Origin: Cryobacterium melibiosiphilum
GTDB taxonomy: Bacteria; Actinomycetota; Actinomycetes; Actinomycetales; Microbacteriaceae
Length of the DNA stretch: 64,000 nucleotides
Direction of reading: 5' to 3'
NCBI RefSeq assembly: GCF_003602235.1
Contig: NZ_QZVS01000092.1
Location: 1 to 64,000, forward strand
The first letter of the stretch is position 1, and each line of letters starts with the position of its first letter. The translations under genes and the position numbers were made by a program. The notes below the pieces were generated by a model. The model saw only the letters and a program-made list of their open reading frames with translations, did not search any database and was not told where the DNA came from. Of this stretch, positions 27,861 through 36,569 are shown in pieces.

Positions 27861-28858
27861 AGATCGTGCTGCTCGCCGGCGGCGTCGGTGGCGCCCGCTT
27901 CACCCGCGGACTGCTGGCGGAGCTCGCCGCCACGCGGCCGGGGGCATCCGTCACCGTGATCGTGAACACCGGCGACGACATGTGGCTCGACGGGCTGCGC
28001 ATCTGCCCCGACCTCGACACCGTCATGTACACCCTCGGCGGCGGCATCAACGAGGAGCAGGGCTGGGGGCGGCCCGAAGAGACCCGCCGGGCCTCGGCGG
28101 AGATCGCCGCCTACGGCCGCGGCTGGTCGTGGTTCACACTCGGCGACCTCGACCTGGCGACCCACATCGTGCGCACCGACCTGCTGCGCGGCGGGGCGAC
28201 GCTCTCCGAGGTCACCGCGTTCCTCTGCCGGCGCTGGCAGCCGGGGGCGACTCTGCTGCCGATGAGCGACCAGCCGGTCGAGACGCACGTGCGCCTCGCG
28301 GCGGATGCCGGCGAGCACCGCGCGGGCGACCTGATCCACTTCGAGGAGTGGTGGGTGCGCTACCGGGCGTCGCTCGAGGCGACCGAGTTCGTACAGCGCG
28401 GGCTGGAGGGGGCCGTTCCGGCGCCCGGGGTGCTCGCGGCGATCGCGGGGGCCGACCTCGTGGTGCTGCCGCCGTCGAACCCGGTGGTGTCGGTCGGCAC
28501 GATCCTCGCGGTGCCGGGAATCCGTGCGGCGCTGGCAGCGACGTCGGCGCGGGTCGTGGGCGTCTCACCGATCATCGGGGGAGCTGCGGTGCGGGGCATG
28601 GCCGACGCGTGCCTGCGCACGATCGGCGTCGAGACGAGCGCGCTGGCGGTGGGGCTGCACTACGGCGGGCGCGGGGACGGCGGCCTGCTAGATGCCTGGC
28701 TGGTCGATGACGCGGATGCCGCGGCGCTGCCCGAGCTCGCGGCCGTCGGCATCCGCTCGGCCGCCGTGCCGCTGTGGATGCACGACGAGGCCACCACGCG
28801 GGCCCTCGCCGCCGCCGTGCTCGCGGTGGCGGGCCTCAGCCCAGTGCCCCAACCCTGA
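27857..28858 (+). CDS. cofD: 2-phospho-L-lactate (or phosphoenolpyruvate) transferase
   Basis: CofD/FbiA joins the phospholactyl or phosphoenolpyruvyl group from the GDP-activated intermediate to FO, producing F420-0 or dehydro-F420-0. The N-terminus KIVLLAGGVGGARFTRGLL and the following VIVNTGDDMWLDGLRICPDLDTVMYTL block are diagnostic, as are LGDLDLATHIVRTDLLRGG and MSDQPVETHV. The length from ATG 27857 is 333 residues, normal for the family. It is the fourth gene of the importer operon, so the imported compound probably feeds this enzyme. Confidence 0.96.
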   Translation: MKIVLLAGGVGGARFTRGLLAELAATRPGASVTVIVNTGDDMWLDGLRICPDLDTVMYTLGGGINEEQGWGRPEETRRASAEIAAYGRGWSWFTLGDLDLATHIVRTDLLRGGATLSEVTAFLCRRWQPGATLLPMSDQPVETHVRLAADAGEHRAGDLIHFEEWWVRYRASLEATEFVQRGLEGAVPAPGVLAAIAGADLVVLPPSNPVVSVGTILAVPGIRAALAATSARVVGVSPIIGGAAVRGMADACLRTIGVETSALAVGLHYGGRGDGGLLDAWLVDDADAAALPELAAVGIRSAAVPLWMHDEATTRALAAAVLAVAGLSPVPQP

Positions 28859-29012
28859 GTTCGGTGTCGCAGGCCTGATCGGCAGCGAGCTGCGCGCACT
28901 TGAGCACAGCAAGGGCGCAAATATGGCATGCGCGAGGTGCTTTTCGTGGCCATCGAGCGTCGGCGAGAAGACTCTGACGCGCGGTGGTGCAGGTGACCCC
29001 GTGCCCCGCTCA

Positions 29013-29100
29013 CGAGTGGGCTCAAAAGGCCCCATGGTGTGCGCGAGTGGGCTCAAAAGGCCCCACGAAGCGAATTCAAGGGGCTATTTGCGCCCACTCG
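29013..29100. repeat. Palindromic element with conserved loop, plus a direct copy of one arm
   Basis: CGAGTGGGCTCAAAAGGCCCC occurs at 29013-29033 and again at 29044-29064. A diverged inverse, GGGGCTATTTGCGCCCACTCG, lies at 29080-29100. The 15-base loop between the second copy and the inverse contains CGAATTCAA. A related loop (CGACTTCAA), flanked by the same GGCCCC/GGGGCC-like stem tip, occurs in the element at 44118-44300 although the rest of the stem differs. Confidence 0.75.
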
Positions 29101-29126
29101 CGGCGGGCGCGTTCCCCTCAACGGGC

Positions 29127-29173
29127 GTTCTGTGACACCTCGCTCACGAAGTGGCAGAGATGGCCCCTTGGGC
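29127..29173. repeat. Copy of the GACACCTCGCTCACGA...GATGGCCCC element
   Basis: The sequence TGTGACACCTCGCTCACGA followed by AGTGGCAGAGATGGCCCC is nearly the same as the right half of the element at 44251-44300, 15 kb away. The two form one dispersed intergenic family. Confidence 0.75.
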
Positions 29174-29189
29174 ACGCAGATGCCCGGGT

Positions 29190-29834
29190 TCATCGGGGCT
29201 GTCCGGCGGGGAGGGCATCCGCTGCCAGGAGTGCGGCGGTGTGCGGGCCGAGGCCGAGCGTTCGCGCCACCTCGAGGTCGGCGGGGGTGTCAACATCACG
29301 ACGGATGCTCGCGGTCGCCGCCACCTCGAGCGGCACGTGCCCGGCCGCCTCGTGAGCGGCGCGGGATCCGAGCCCGAACCGGGGGGTGAGGCTGACGCCG
29401 ACCCGCGCGAGCAGCATGATCGTGCCCGTCCCCTCCGCGTCGGGCATCATCGAGCATTCGTGCCTCGCGGCGAGGCGCAGGGCGTGGTCGACATCATCGC
29501 TGCGGAGGGCGGGCAGGTCGCCGGTGACGATCGCGAGGTGGGCCGTCGGTGCCAGGCGGCGCGCGGCATCCGCCCCCTGAACGATCGCGGCGTTGAGCGG
29601 ATCACCCGCCGCACGCGTCTCGGGCACAATCACGGCGCCGAGCGCGGCCAGCCGGACGCCCAGGGCGGCGTCGGCCGTCACCACGACGACCCGCTCGACA
29701 GCGGATGCCGCCACCAGCGCGGCAACGGTGTCGAGCGCGAACGCATCGGCGAGCGCCGCCCGTTCGGGCAGCGCCTCGAGTCGGGTCTTGGCGCCCGGGT
29801 TGCCCTTGACCGGCACGACCACCACCCAGCTCAC
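29190..29834 (-). CDS. cofC: 2-phospho-L-lactate / PEP guanylyltransferase
   Basis: This 214-residue CofC/FbiD nucleotidyltransferase activates 2-phospho-L-lactate (or PEP) with GTP for transfer to FO by CofD. The N-terminal VVVVPVKGNPGAKTRL loop binds the nucleotide. LAIVTGDLPALRSDDVDHAL carries the metal-binding Asp, and RRDVDTPADLEVARTLGLG is the C-terminal family block. The start is GTG. It lies opposite cofD, separated by a repeat-filled gap, rather than in its operon. Confidence 0.93.
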   Translation of the reverse strand: MSWVVVVPVKGNPGAKTRLEALPERAALADAFALDTVAALVAASAVERVVVVTADAALGVRLAALGAVIVPETRAAGDPLNAAIVQGADAARRLAPTAHLAIVTGDLPALRSDDVDHALRLAARHECSMMPDAEGTGTIMLLARVGVSLTPRFGLGSRAAHEAAGHVPLEVAATASIRRDVDTPADLEVARTLGLGPHTAALLAADALPAGQPR

Positions 29835-30008
29835 TGCGGGTTAGACCTGTCGTCGAGAGTTGCATCCATGCGCAAAAGCTACCAGCGCGGGTCGTGCAAC
29901 CCCCCGCAATGTGGGGCAACGCGGGGTACACGGTCGCCGCGGTACCCTCAAGGGTCGGCCGCACGCATCCGTCGACCCGATTTTCAGATGAGCGGCCCAG
30001 GAGGTCCC

Positions 30009-30380
30009 ATGTCACCGTCACTCACGTCCGAGCCCGTCGCCACGCAGTCCCCCGAGCTGGCGACCGCGATCGTCACGTACCTCGACCGCAGCGTCAGCGC
30101 TCGCCCGCAGTCCGCGAGCCTCACCTTCGTCGACGATGCCGTCGTCGTGGATGACGGCAAGACCTACACCGGCCAGGCGGCCATCGCCGGGTGGCTTTCC
30201 GCCACCGCAGCAGAGTTCGAGTACACGACCACGCGGCTGAGCGTCGGGAGCGATGACGCCGCGACGACCGTGGTCAACCGCATCGAGGGCAATTTCCCCG
30301 GCCGCAGCGTCGACCTCAGCTACCGGTTCGAGCTGAACGCCGAGAGCGGCCTCATCCAGAAGCTGACCATCTCGCTGTAG
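30009..30380 (+). CDS. SnoaL/NTF2-like protein
   Basis: This 123-residue NTF2-fold protein starts at ATG 30009 behind AGGAGG. The frame is open for more than 800 bases upstream, but that part covers the antisense of cofC. It has the usual helix, FVDDAVVVDDGKTYTGQAAIAGWL segment, and C-terminal strands (VVNRIEGNFPGRSVDLSYRFEL). Members of this type are often annotated as nuclear transport factor 2 family. No active-site residues point to a reaction. Confidence 0.83.
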   Translation: MSPSLTSEPVATQSPELATAIVTYLDRSVSARPQSASLTFVDDAVVVDDGKTYTGQAAIAGWLSATAAEFEYTTTRLSVGSDDAATTVVNRIEGNFPGRSVDLSYRFELNAESGLIQKLTISL

Positions 30381-30412
30381 GGCTCACGCCTTCGGGCCCC
30401 TCCGGGAGTGGC

Positions 30413-30453
30413 GGCACTCGTTTGGCCAGCCGGCACCTAGTACAACGAGTGCC
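30413..30453 (+). terminator. Candidate terminator hairpin
   Basis: GGCACTCGTT (30413-30422) pairs with AACGAGTGCC (30444-30453) with a 21-base spacer that also holds GCCGGCACC. It lies 33 bases after the NTF2-like stop and 115 bases from the cofE stop, on the convergent side. No T-run follows, so a rho-independent role is uncertain. Confidence 0.4.
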
Positions 30454-30568
30454 GGCTTGCTGAAGCAGCGCCGCGACGCGCGGAATTACCGAGCAGGGTC
30501 GATCAGGCCGGTACTATCCCGCCTGAGCTCCGCCGGTTCGCCCGGGGGGGCAACTGGTGGCGGCGGGT

Positions 30569-31363
30569 TCAGCGCGCGGCGGCGGCCTGGCCCGCGGCGA
30601 ACCCCTCGGCGTAGGCCTCCGCGGTGCCGAGGCGGAACATGTCCGTTGCACTCGGGCGCTGCAGGGCGCGAGCCCCGACGACGGATGCCGCGGCATCCGC
30701 TGTCGACACCACCAGGTGCCCCAGCCCGCGCACGACCGCGACGGGGTTGCCGCTGGTCTTGCCCTTGACCAGGTCGGCGGCGCCCGCGATCTCGTCGCCC
30801 ACGGCGGCGACGGTGACCTCGAGGCGGCGGCCGGAGGCATCCGTCTGACCGCGCAGGTCGTCGAGCACGAGCACGCCGGCGGCGCCGATCGCGATGTCGG
30901 TCTGTCCTTCACGCCAGGGGCGACCGGCGGTGTCGGTGATGACGACACCGAGGCGCAGCCCGGTCGCCCTGACAACCCCCTCGAGCAGCGCGCGGGCCGA
31001 GGCATCGGGGTCGACCGGGAGCAGCAGCACGACCCCGTCGGGCGCGTTGCTGGTGTCGACACCGGCGGCGGCCATCACGAGGCCCTGCCGGTTTTCGACG
31101 ATGCGGGTGACCCCGCCCGGGTATTCGCGGCTCGCCACGACGCGCACGGTCTCGTCGGTGATCGCCTGCTCCCGGTCGGCGGCCGCGACAGCACGCCCCT
31201 CGGCCTTCGAGACGATTTTGCTGGTTACGGCGAGAATGTCGCCGTCCTGCAGCAGGCCGGCGGCGGCATCCGCGATCAGCGCGGCGAGGTCGTCACCGGC
31301 CGCGATCTCGCCGAAGCCCTCGAGGGCGAAAACGCTGAGCATGGGAGAAACGCGAAGCTGCAC
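30569..31363 (-). CDS. cofE: Coenzyme F420-0:L-glutamate ligase
   Basis: CofE adds glutamates to F420-0 using GTP to build the F420 tail. At 264 residues it is the single-domain form, not the FbiB fusion with a C-terminal nitroreductase-like domain. Typical segments are [18 protein letters not shown] at the N-terminus, [41 protein letters not shown], and the [20 protein letters not shown] block. I chose the GTG at 31363 because it overlaps the LLM stop (TAGTG). An ATG at 31342 would remove seven residues. It is cotranscribed with the FGD-like gene. Confidence 0.94.
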   Translation of the reverse strand: MQLRVSPMLSVFALEGFGEIAAGDDLAALIADAAAGLLQDGDILAVTSKIVSKAEGRAVAAADREQAITDETVRVVASREYPGGVTRIVENRQGLVMAAAGVDTSNAPDGVVLLLPVDPDASARALLEGVVRATGLRLGVVITDTAGRPWREGQTDIAIGAAGVLVLDDLRGQTDASGRRLEVTVAAVGDEIAGAADLVKGKTSGNPVAVVRGLGHLVVSTADAAASVVGARALQRPSATDMFRLGTAEAYAEGFAAGQAAAAR

Positions 31364-32364
31364 TAGCGAACGAGCTTCGGCAGCACCTGCGCGCCGAAGA
31401 CGTCGATCCACTGCTTCTGGTTACGGCCCACGTTGTGCAGGTAGATGCGGTCGAAGCCGAGGTCGACGAACTTCTGGATGTACTTGCGGTGCTCGTCGGG
31501 GTCGGCGGAGATGACCATGCGACCTTCGAAGTCCTCCGGGCGCACGAGCTTGGCGATCTGCTCGAATTCGAACGGTGAGCGGATGTCCCCCTTCGGAAAC
31601 TTCATGCCGCCGTTCGGCCACTCGAGCAGGGCATTCTTCATGGCCTCTTCGTCGGTCTCGGCCCAGCTCATGTGCAGCTGCAGCACCTTCGGCATGGTGG
31701 ACGGGTCTTTGCCGGCATCGCGGGCGCCGTCGTCGAACTTGCCGAAGAGCATCGAGATCTTCTCGAGCGGAGCGCCGACCGTGATGAGGCCGTCGGCGTG
31801 GCGGCCGGCGCGCTTGGCGGTGACCGGTCCGGCGGTCGCGACGAGGATTTCGGGGGCGACCTCGGGCATCGTCCACAGGCGGGTCGACTCGAGCTTGTAG
31901 AACTGGCCGGAGTGCTTGACGTCCTTGCCGGCGAGCGATCCGGTGAACAGTTTCGAGATGATCTCGATGGCCTCGAACATGCGGTTGATGCGCTCGGGGG
32001 CTTCGGGCCAATAGCCGCCGACGATGTGCTCGTTCAGGGCCTCACCGCTTCCGAGGCCCAGCCAGTGCCGACCCGGGTACATCGACGCGAGGGTCGCGGA
32101 GGCCTGGGCGACCATCGCAGGGTGCCAGCGGAAGGTGGGCGCGGTGACGCCGGGGCCGAGGTCACCTGTCGTGCGCTCGGCGATCGCGGCGAGCACGCTC
32201 CAGACGAAGCTCGACTGCCCCTGCTGCGGAACCCAGGGCTGAAAATGATCGGCTGCCATCACGCCGCTGAAGCCGTGCTCTTCGGCGTAGGCCGACAGGG
32301 CCACCGCCTCGGCGGGGGCGAACTGCTCCAACATGGCCGCGTAGCCGATCTGCAACTCCGTCAT
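31363..32364 (-). CDS. F420-dependent glucose-6-phosphate dehydrogenase-like oxidoreductase (LLM family)
   Basis: This 333-residue luciferase-like TIM barrel resembles FGD, which reduces F420 with glucose-6-phosphate. The catalytic residues known in mycobacterial FGD1 (His40, Trp44, Glu109) are matched by His40 and Trp44 in ADHFQPW and Glu108 in [13 protein letters not shown] 32364 is preceded by GAAGGG. A longer open frame upstream covers the promoter. It is coupled to cofE by stop/start overlap. Members of the wider FGD-like family may use other substrates, but conservation of these three residues supports F420H2 production. Confidence 0.92.
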   Translation of the reverse strand: MTELQIGYAAMLEQFAPAEAVALSAYAEEHGFSGVMAADHFQPWVPQQGQSSFVWSVLAAIAERTTGDLGPGVTAPTFRWHPAMVAQASATLASMYPGRHWLGLGSGEALNEHIVGGYWPEAPERINRMFEAIEIISKLFTGSLAGKDVKHSGQFYKLESTRLWTMPEVAPEILVATAGPVTAKRAGRHADGLITVGAPLEKISMLFGKFDDGARDAGKDPSTMPKVLQLHMSWAETDEEAMKNALLEWPNGGMKFPKGDIRSPFEFEQIAKLVRPEDFEGRMVISADPDEHRKYIQKFVDLGFDRIYLHNVGRNQKQWIDVFGAQVLPKLVR

Positions 32365-32397
32365 GAGTGACCCTTCTGTCGTCGATGGCAACTTGAG

Positions 32398-32423
32398 CAC
32401 TGCTACCCAGCACTGCTACTCAG
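32398..32423. repeat. 13-bp tandem repeat in the FGD-cofE promoter region
   Basis: CACTGCTACCCAG (32398-32410) is followed at once by CACTGCTACTCAG (32411-32423), 34 bases upstream of the FGD-like start on the opposite strand. Its position makes it a candidate operator for the FGD-cofE pair, but no matching regulator is visible. Confidence 0.45.
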
Positions 32424-32500
32424 TACTCTGCCACCCAACCGGCACAACACGGGCCGGACCGACTTCGTTACCCGGCCCGCGGCATCCGCCCACAGAGCGG

Positions 32501-32896
32501 TCAGAACCAGCGCACGCGGCGCCGCGACAGCCCGCGGCGGTCGGGCGCGGGGCTGACGATGCGCGGGCCGAGCGTTCCGGTGTCTTCGACGGGATAGAAA
32601 CCGGTGCCGAACCGGTCCGTGAGCGCCAGGGCGCCCAGTGCGGCGGCACAGCCCACGGTGATGCCGGCGATGAAGAACGACGGAAAGACGAAGGCGAGGC
32701 CGATCATGACCGCGGTCAGCGCGATCCCGGCAAGCTGGGCCCGACGCCCGACGACGTGCACGGCGAACACGAGCCGGGCGGGGGACTCCGGGGCGTCGGC
32801 GTCACACCAGATCGTGTGCACGGCGAGCGCGGGCGGCAGGGCCGCGTCGGGGAGCAAGGCATTGGTGGTGGTCAAGTGTGTGCGTTCCCCGGTCAT
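32501..32896 (-). CDS. Small two-helix membrane protein of unknown function
   Basis: This 131-residue protein has a hydrophilic N-terminus of about 50 residues, two hydrophobic helices (GIALTAVMIGLAFVFPSFFIAGITVGCAAALGAL, about residues 56-90), and a short basic tail rich in Arg (RRGLSRRRVRWF). I do not recognise a family. It stands alone between the FGD-like gene and the divergent xthA. Codon use is like the neighbours, so I consider it a real gene. Confidence 0.65.
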   Translation of the reverse strand: MTGERTHLTTTNALLPDAALPPALAVHTIWCDADAPESPARLVFAVHVVGRRAQLAGIALTAVMIGLAFVFPSFFIAGITVGCAAALGALALTDRFGTGFYPVEDTGTLGPRIVSPAPDRRGLSRRRVRWF

Positions 32897-33003
32897 GCGC
32901 CCCCTGATTTCCGACGACTCGCAGCCGCCCCCTCAAGCATACCGACTGACCCGGTTATCCGCGTCGGAGCGGAGCCGGGCCCGCCCCCGAATAGGCTGGA
33001 CCC

Positions 33004-33840
33004 ATGCGAATTGCCACCTGGAACGTCAACTCCATCCGTGCCCGTGTCGACCGCACCGTGGACTGGATGGTGCGCGAAGACGTCGACGTTCTGGCCATGC
33101 AGGAGATCAAGTGCAAGCCCGAACAGTTTCCGACCCAGCAGTTCGAAGACGCCGGCTACGAGCTCGCGATCCACGGGCTGAACCAGTGGAACGGTGTCGC
33201 GATCGCCAGCCGACTCCCGATGACGGATGTTCTCACCGGCTTCCCCGGAATGCCCGGCTTCCTGAAGGGCCAGGAAGGGCCCGACCAGCCGCTCGAAGCC
33301 CGAGCGCTCGGCGTGACCGTGAACGACCAGCGGCTCTGGAGCCTCTACGTACCCAACGGCCGTGCCCTCGGCGACCCGCACTACGCCTACAAGCTGGACT
33401 GGCTCGCCGCCCTGCGCGAGCACGCCCGCGCCGAACTGGCCGCCAACCCGCGGCTGGCCCTCGCACTGATGGGCGACTGGAACGTCGCCCCCCGTGACGA
33501 GGACATGGGCGACCCGAGCTTCGTGCCCGGGGAGTCGACGCACATCTCCCAGCCCGAACGGGACGCCTTCGACGCGTTCGAGGGCGCCGGCCTCACCGAT
33601 GTGGTGCGGGAACTCGTGCCCGAGGGCTTCACGTTCTGGGACTACAAGCGCCTGCGCTTTCCCCGCAACGAGGGCATGCGCATCGACTTCATCCTCGGCT
33701 CCCCCGCCTTCGCCGAGCAGGTGACGGATGCGAGCATCCACCGCAATGAGCGCAAGGGCGAGGCCCCGAGCGACCACGTTCCGGTGCTCGTCGACCTGAT
33801 CACCGACGATGAAGACGACGACCGGCCGATGATCTTCTAG
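33004..33840 (+). CDS. xthA: Exodeoxyribonuclease III / AP endonuclease
   Basis: This 278-residue Mg-dependent DNA repair enzyme cleaves at abasic sites and degrades 3' ends. The family motifs are complete: ATWNVNSIRAR at residues 4-14, the metal-binding Glu in MQEIKCKPEQFP, GDWNVAP, and the C-terminal SDHVPV with the catalytic His. TAGGCT ends 6 bases before the ATG, which suggests a leaderless transcript. No fusion or truncation is seen. Confidence 0.97.
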   Translation: MRIATWNVNSIRARVDRTVDWMVREDVDVLAMQEIKCKPEQFPTQQFEDAGYELAIHGLNQWNGVAIASRLPMTDVLTGFPGMPGFLKGQEGPDQPLEARALGVTVNDQRLWSLYVPNGRALGDPHYAYKLDWLAALREHARAELAANPRLALALMGDWNVAPRDEDMGDPSFVPGESTHISQPERDAFDAFEGAGLTDVVRELVPEGFTFWDYKRLRFPRNEGMRIDFILGSPAFAEQVTDASIHRNERKGEAPSDHVPVLVDLITDDEDDDRPMIF

Positions 33841-33920
33841 TTCTCGGCCGGCTCAGGCACTGCTTCTGATCGTGACACCGCGGACATCTGCCGGGTAGGC
33901 GGCGGGGCGATACTGGGGCA

Positions 33921-34526
33921 ATGACTTCACAAGAGTCGGATCGACTCACGCCGGCGTCACCCTCGCCCGCCTCGGCATCCGTCACCGTTTCCATCACCCG
34001 TACCGTCGACCCCGCCCGGTTCACCGAGGCCAGCGAGTGGGTGCAGTTCGGCATCAACCTGGCCCAAAAGTACCCCGGCTTTCTCGGGTCGGGCTGGGTG
34101 CGCGGCAGCGAAGACTCCGCCACCTGGAACATGCTGTACCGCTTCTCCAACCCCGACAGCCTCGAGGCCTGGGAGAACTCCGACGAGCGCACCGAGTGGC
34201 TCGAAGCCGGCACCGACCTCGTGCTCGACGCCCACGTCGAAAAACGCACCGGCATCGAGGGCTGGTTCGACGGCATGCAGCCGGGTGAGCCGGTGCTGCA
34301 GCCGCCGCCGCGGTGGAAACAGTCGGTGAGTATCTGGCTCGGTTTCTTCCCGGTCAACCTCGTCTTCACGCTCCTCGTGACCTGGCTGGTTCCCGGTTGG
34401 GGCGACCTCAATACGGCGCTCAAGGTGTTGCTCACCACGCTGGTACTCACCCCGCTGATGGCGTACTTCGTGTTGCCCTGGGTGACGCGGATGCTGCGGC
34501 CCTGGCTGCACCGTCAGCCACAGTAG
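33921..34526 (+). CDS. Antibiotic biosynthesis monooxygenase-like (ABM) domain membrane protein
   Basis: The 201-residue protein starts with a dimeric alpha-beta barrel of the ABM type (VTVSITRTVDPARFTEASEWVQ through DAHVEKRTGIEGWF, about residues 16-115). It then has two membrane helices (SIWLGFFPVNLVFTLLVTWLVPG and VLLTTLVLTPLMAYFVLPWVTRML). ABM domains fused to this two-helix segment occur in bacterial membrane proteins of unknown role, so monooxygenase activity should not be assumed. The gene is convergent with the AEC transporter. Confidence 0.82.
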   Translation: MTSQESDRLTPASPSPASASVTVSITRTVDPARFTEASEWVQFGINLAQKYPGFLGSGWVRGSEDSATWNMLYRFSNPDSLEAWENSDERTEWLEAGTDLVLDAHVEKRTGIEGWFDGMQPGEPVLQPPPRWKQSVSIWLGFFPVNLVFTLLVTWLVPGWGDLNTALKVLLTTLVLTPLMAYFVLPWVTRMLRPWLHRQPQ

Positions 34527-34538
34527 GCCTGGCGTGCG

Positions 34539-35459
34539 TCAGGCCAGCAGCGCGGCGACGACGATGAGCGCGGGCACCGAGGCGATCGTCGTCAACAGCA
34601 CGGTGTCCCGGGTCGCCACGACGCCGCGGTTGTAACGGGACGCGAAGTTGAAGATGTTTTGCGCCGTGGGGAGCGCCGAGACGGTCACGACGGCAAACAA
34701 CTCGGCATTGTCGAGGTCGAAGACGAAGCGTCCGAACAGATAGGCAATCACCGGCATGAACGCAACCTTGATGACGGTGGCAACGATGACCTGCCGGCGG
34801 CCCGACCCCGGTTCCAGCAGCCGCTGGCCGTGCAGGGACATGCCGAAGGACATCAACACCATGGGGATGGCGGCGCCGCCGATCAGGTCGAGTGGAGCCA
34901 TGACGGCCTCGGGGATCGGGACCTCGAGGGTGGCGAGCACGACTCCGGTGACCGACGCGATGATCATCGGGTTGCGCAGCGGCTGAGTGAGGATGGAGCG
35001 CAGCGAGACCTTGCCGCTGGTCGTCACGTCGAGCACCGCGAGGGTGATCGGCGCGAGAATGAGCAGCTGCAGCAGCAGCACCGGTGCCACGTACTGGGCA
35101 CTGCCGAGCACGTAGATGGCAACGGGCAGCCCGATATTGTTCGCGTTCACATAGGTCGCCGACGTCGCCCCGAGCATAGATTCCGGAACCGGCATACGAA
35201 AGAAGATGCGGGACAGAATGACGTAGATCAGCATGCCGACCAGCACCGTACAGAGCACGGTCACGAGGAACGACGAGAAGAGCACCCGCACGTCGGAGTG
35301 CACGAGAACGGTGAACAGCAACGCGGGGGTGGCGACGAAGAAAGCCATGCGGTTCAGCACCCGCCCGGCACCGGGCCCGGCGACACCGAAGCGTTCGACG
35401 AGGTAGCCCACCAGGATCACGAACCCGATGATCGAGAACCCGACCAGTACTCCACCCAT
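34539..35459 (-). CDS. AEC family transporter (auxin efflux carrier-like permease)
   Basis: This 306-residue membrane protein has about ten hydrophobic helices of the auxin efflux carrier/AEC superfamily. Markers are the N-terminal IIGFVILVGYLVERFG, the ATYVNANNIGLPVAIYVLG segment with the characteristic Asn-Gly-Pro breaks, and PIPEAVMAPLDLIGGAAIPMVLMSFGMSL. Bacterial members export or import dicarboxylates or related organic anions. The substrate is not predictable. It starts 89 bases from the divergent alpha/beta hydrolase. Confidence 0.88.
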   Translation of the reverse strand: MGGVLVGFSIIGFVILVGYLVERFGVAGPGAGRVLNRMAFFVATPALLFTVLVHSDVRVLFSSFLVTVLCTVLVGMLIYVILSRIFFRMPVPESMLGATSATYVNANNIGLPVAIYVLGSAQYVAPVLLLQLLILAPITLAVLDVTTSGKVSLRSILTQPLRNPMIIASVTGVVLATLEVPIPEAVMAPLDLIGGAAIPMVLMSFGMSLHGQRLLEPGSGRRQVIVATVIKVAFMPVIAYLFGRFVFDLDNAELFAVVTVSALPTAQNIFNFASRYNRGVVATRDTVLLTTIASVPALIVVAALLA

Positions 35460-35547
35460 CTCACTGAGCCTAGGCGACCGAGCCGCAGCTCAAAATTCGA
35501 AGCCCGCAGACGTGCGCACGCAGGCGGGCCGCTACTACGCTCGGACC

Positions 35548-36363
35548 ATGCCGAACCTCAACGTTGCGGGAGCCGATCTGTACTACGAGACCGATGGGGA
35601 TCCGGCGGCGCCCGCGCTGCTGCTCATCCACGCGGGTATCGCCAACCTGCGCATGTGGGACCCGCAGATCGCCGCCCTCGCGAGGCACCATTTCGTTGTG
35701 CGGTTCGACACTCGCGGCTTCGGCCAAACCGTCACGAAGAACGTCGGGTTCTCCAACCAGGCGGATGCCCTTGCCGTGCTCGATCACGTCGGTGTCGACC
35801 GGGCGACCCTCATTGGGTGTTCGCGCGGTGGCTCCATCGCGATCGATGTGGCGGTCGAGCATCCGGAACGGGTGGCCGGCCTGGTCGTGATCGGCGGCGG
35901 CCCCAGCGGGTTTCCCGAGGTCGAGTTGACCGACGCCGAAGACGCCCTGTTCGACGCCCTCGACGCGGCCTTCGAGGCCGGGGACTGGCCGCAGCTGGCC
36001 CGGCTCGAGGTGGAACTCTGGGCGGTCGGGCCGCTGCGGAGCGCGGCCGACCTCGACCCCACCTTCATCGCCGCCGCACAGACCTTGAACCTGGCCAACG
36101 TCGTGCACGCCGAGGACGCTCCGGTGCCGCAACGCCTGGATCCCCCGGCCGTCGACCGGGTCGTCGACCTGGAGGTGCCGGCGTTGATCGCGGTCGGGGA
36201 GTTCGACATCACGCCGGCCCTCGCGCAGTACGAGTATCTGCTCGAGACCGTGCCGCAGGCCACCGGGTGCACGTTTCGGGACGCCGCGCACCTGCCGAGC
36301 GTGGAGCATCCCGAGGAGTTTCAGCGGGTGCTGATTTCGTGGCTCGCGCAGAATGGCCTGTAG
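35548..36363 (+). CDS. Alpha/beta hydrolase
   Basis: The 271-residue protein has the alpha/beta hydrolase fold. LLLIHAGIANLRMWDPQ provides the oxyanion region, FDTRGFGQT follows, and the nucleophile Ser is in LIGCSRGGSIAID. Candidate acid Asp is in VGEFDITPAL and the late His in DAAHLPSVEHPEEF. It resembles 3-oxoadipate enol-lactonase-like or haloperoxidase-like esterases, but no specific substrate is supported. ATG 35548 follows TACGCT by 6 bases (leaderless promoter). The open frame upstream lies over the AEC gene and is not coding. Confidence 0.9.
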   Translation: MPNLNVAGADLYYETDGDPAAPALLLIHAGIANLRMWDPQIAALARHHFVVRFDTRGFGQTVTKNVGFSNQADALAVLDHVGVDRATLIGCSRGGSIAIDVAVEHPERVAGLVVIGGGPSGFPEVELTDAEDALFDALDAAFEAGDWPQLARLEVELWAVGPLRSAADLDPTFIAAAQTLNLANVVHAEDAPVPQRLDPPAVDRVVDLEVPALIAVGEFDITPALAQYEYLLETVPQATGCTFRDAAHLPSVEHPEEFQRVLISWLAQNGL

Positions 36364-36569
36364 CGAACACAGCCTGGAGCGAACACGGAACCGGCGCACA
36401 AAAAGGCCAGAAAGAAGGCCAGAAAAAAGGCCGGAGCCCCGGTTTCGTGGTCACCATCCCTCGCGGGTCAGTGCCGACAATATAACTCGGGGCTCCAGCT
36501 ACAAAAAATAATAATCCGGCCTCGAACGGTGTCAAGGCCGCCGCGATAAATACTATGGAGAATTTTTCA
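36364..36569. other. AT-enriched intergenic pocket with repeats
   Basis: This region is visibly lower in GC than its surroundings (TACAAAAAATAATAATCC, GATAAATACTATGG). It contains three tandem AAGGCCAGAAAG-like 12-mers at about 36402-36435, and GGAGCCCCG (36433-36441) pairing with CGGGGCTCC (36488-36496). The hairpin may terminate the hydrolase transcript. The AT-rich end holds the VOC promoter. No gene is seen. Confidence 0.55.

Larger units (their letters stand above)
28859..29189. other. Intergenic region between convergent cofD and cofC, filled with palindromes
   Basis: No gene is supported here. The stretch 29013-29170 is repeat DNA (separate entries). Positions 28859-29010 show nothing I can interpret. 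Because cofD and cofC converge on it, the palindromes may also serve as terminators. Confidence 0.6.
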
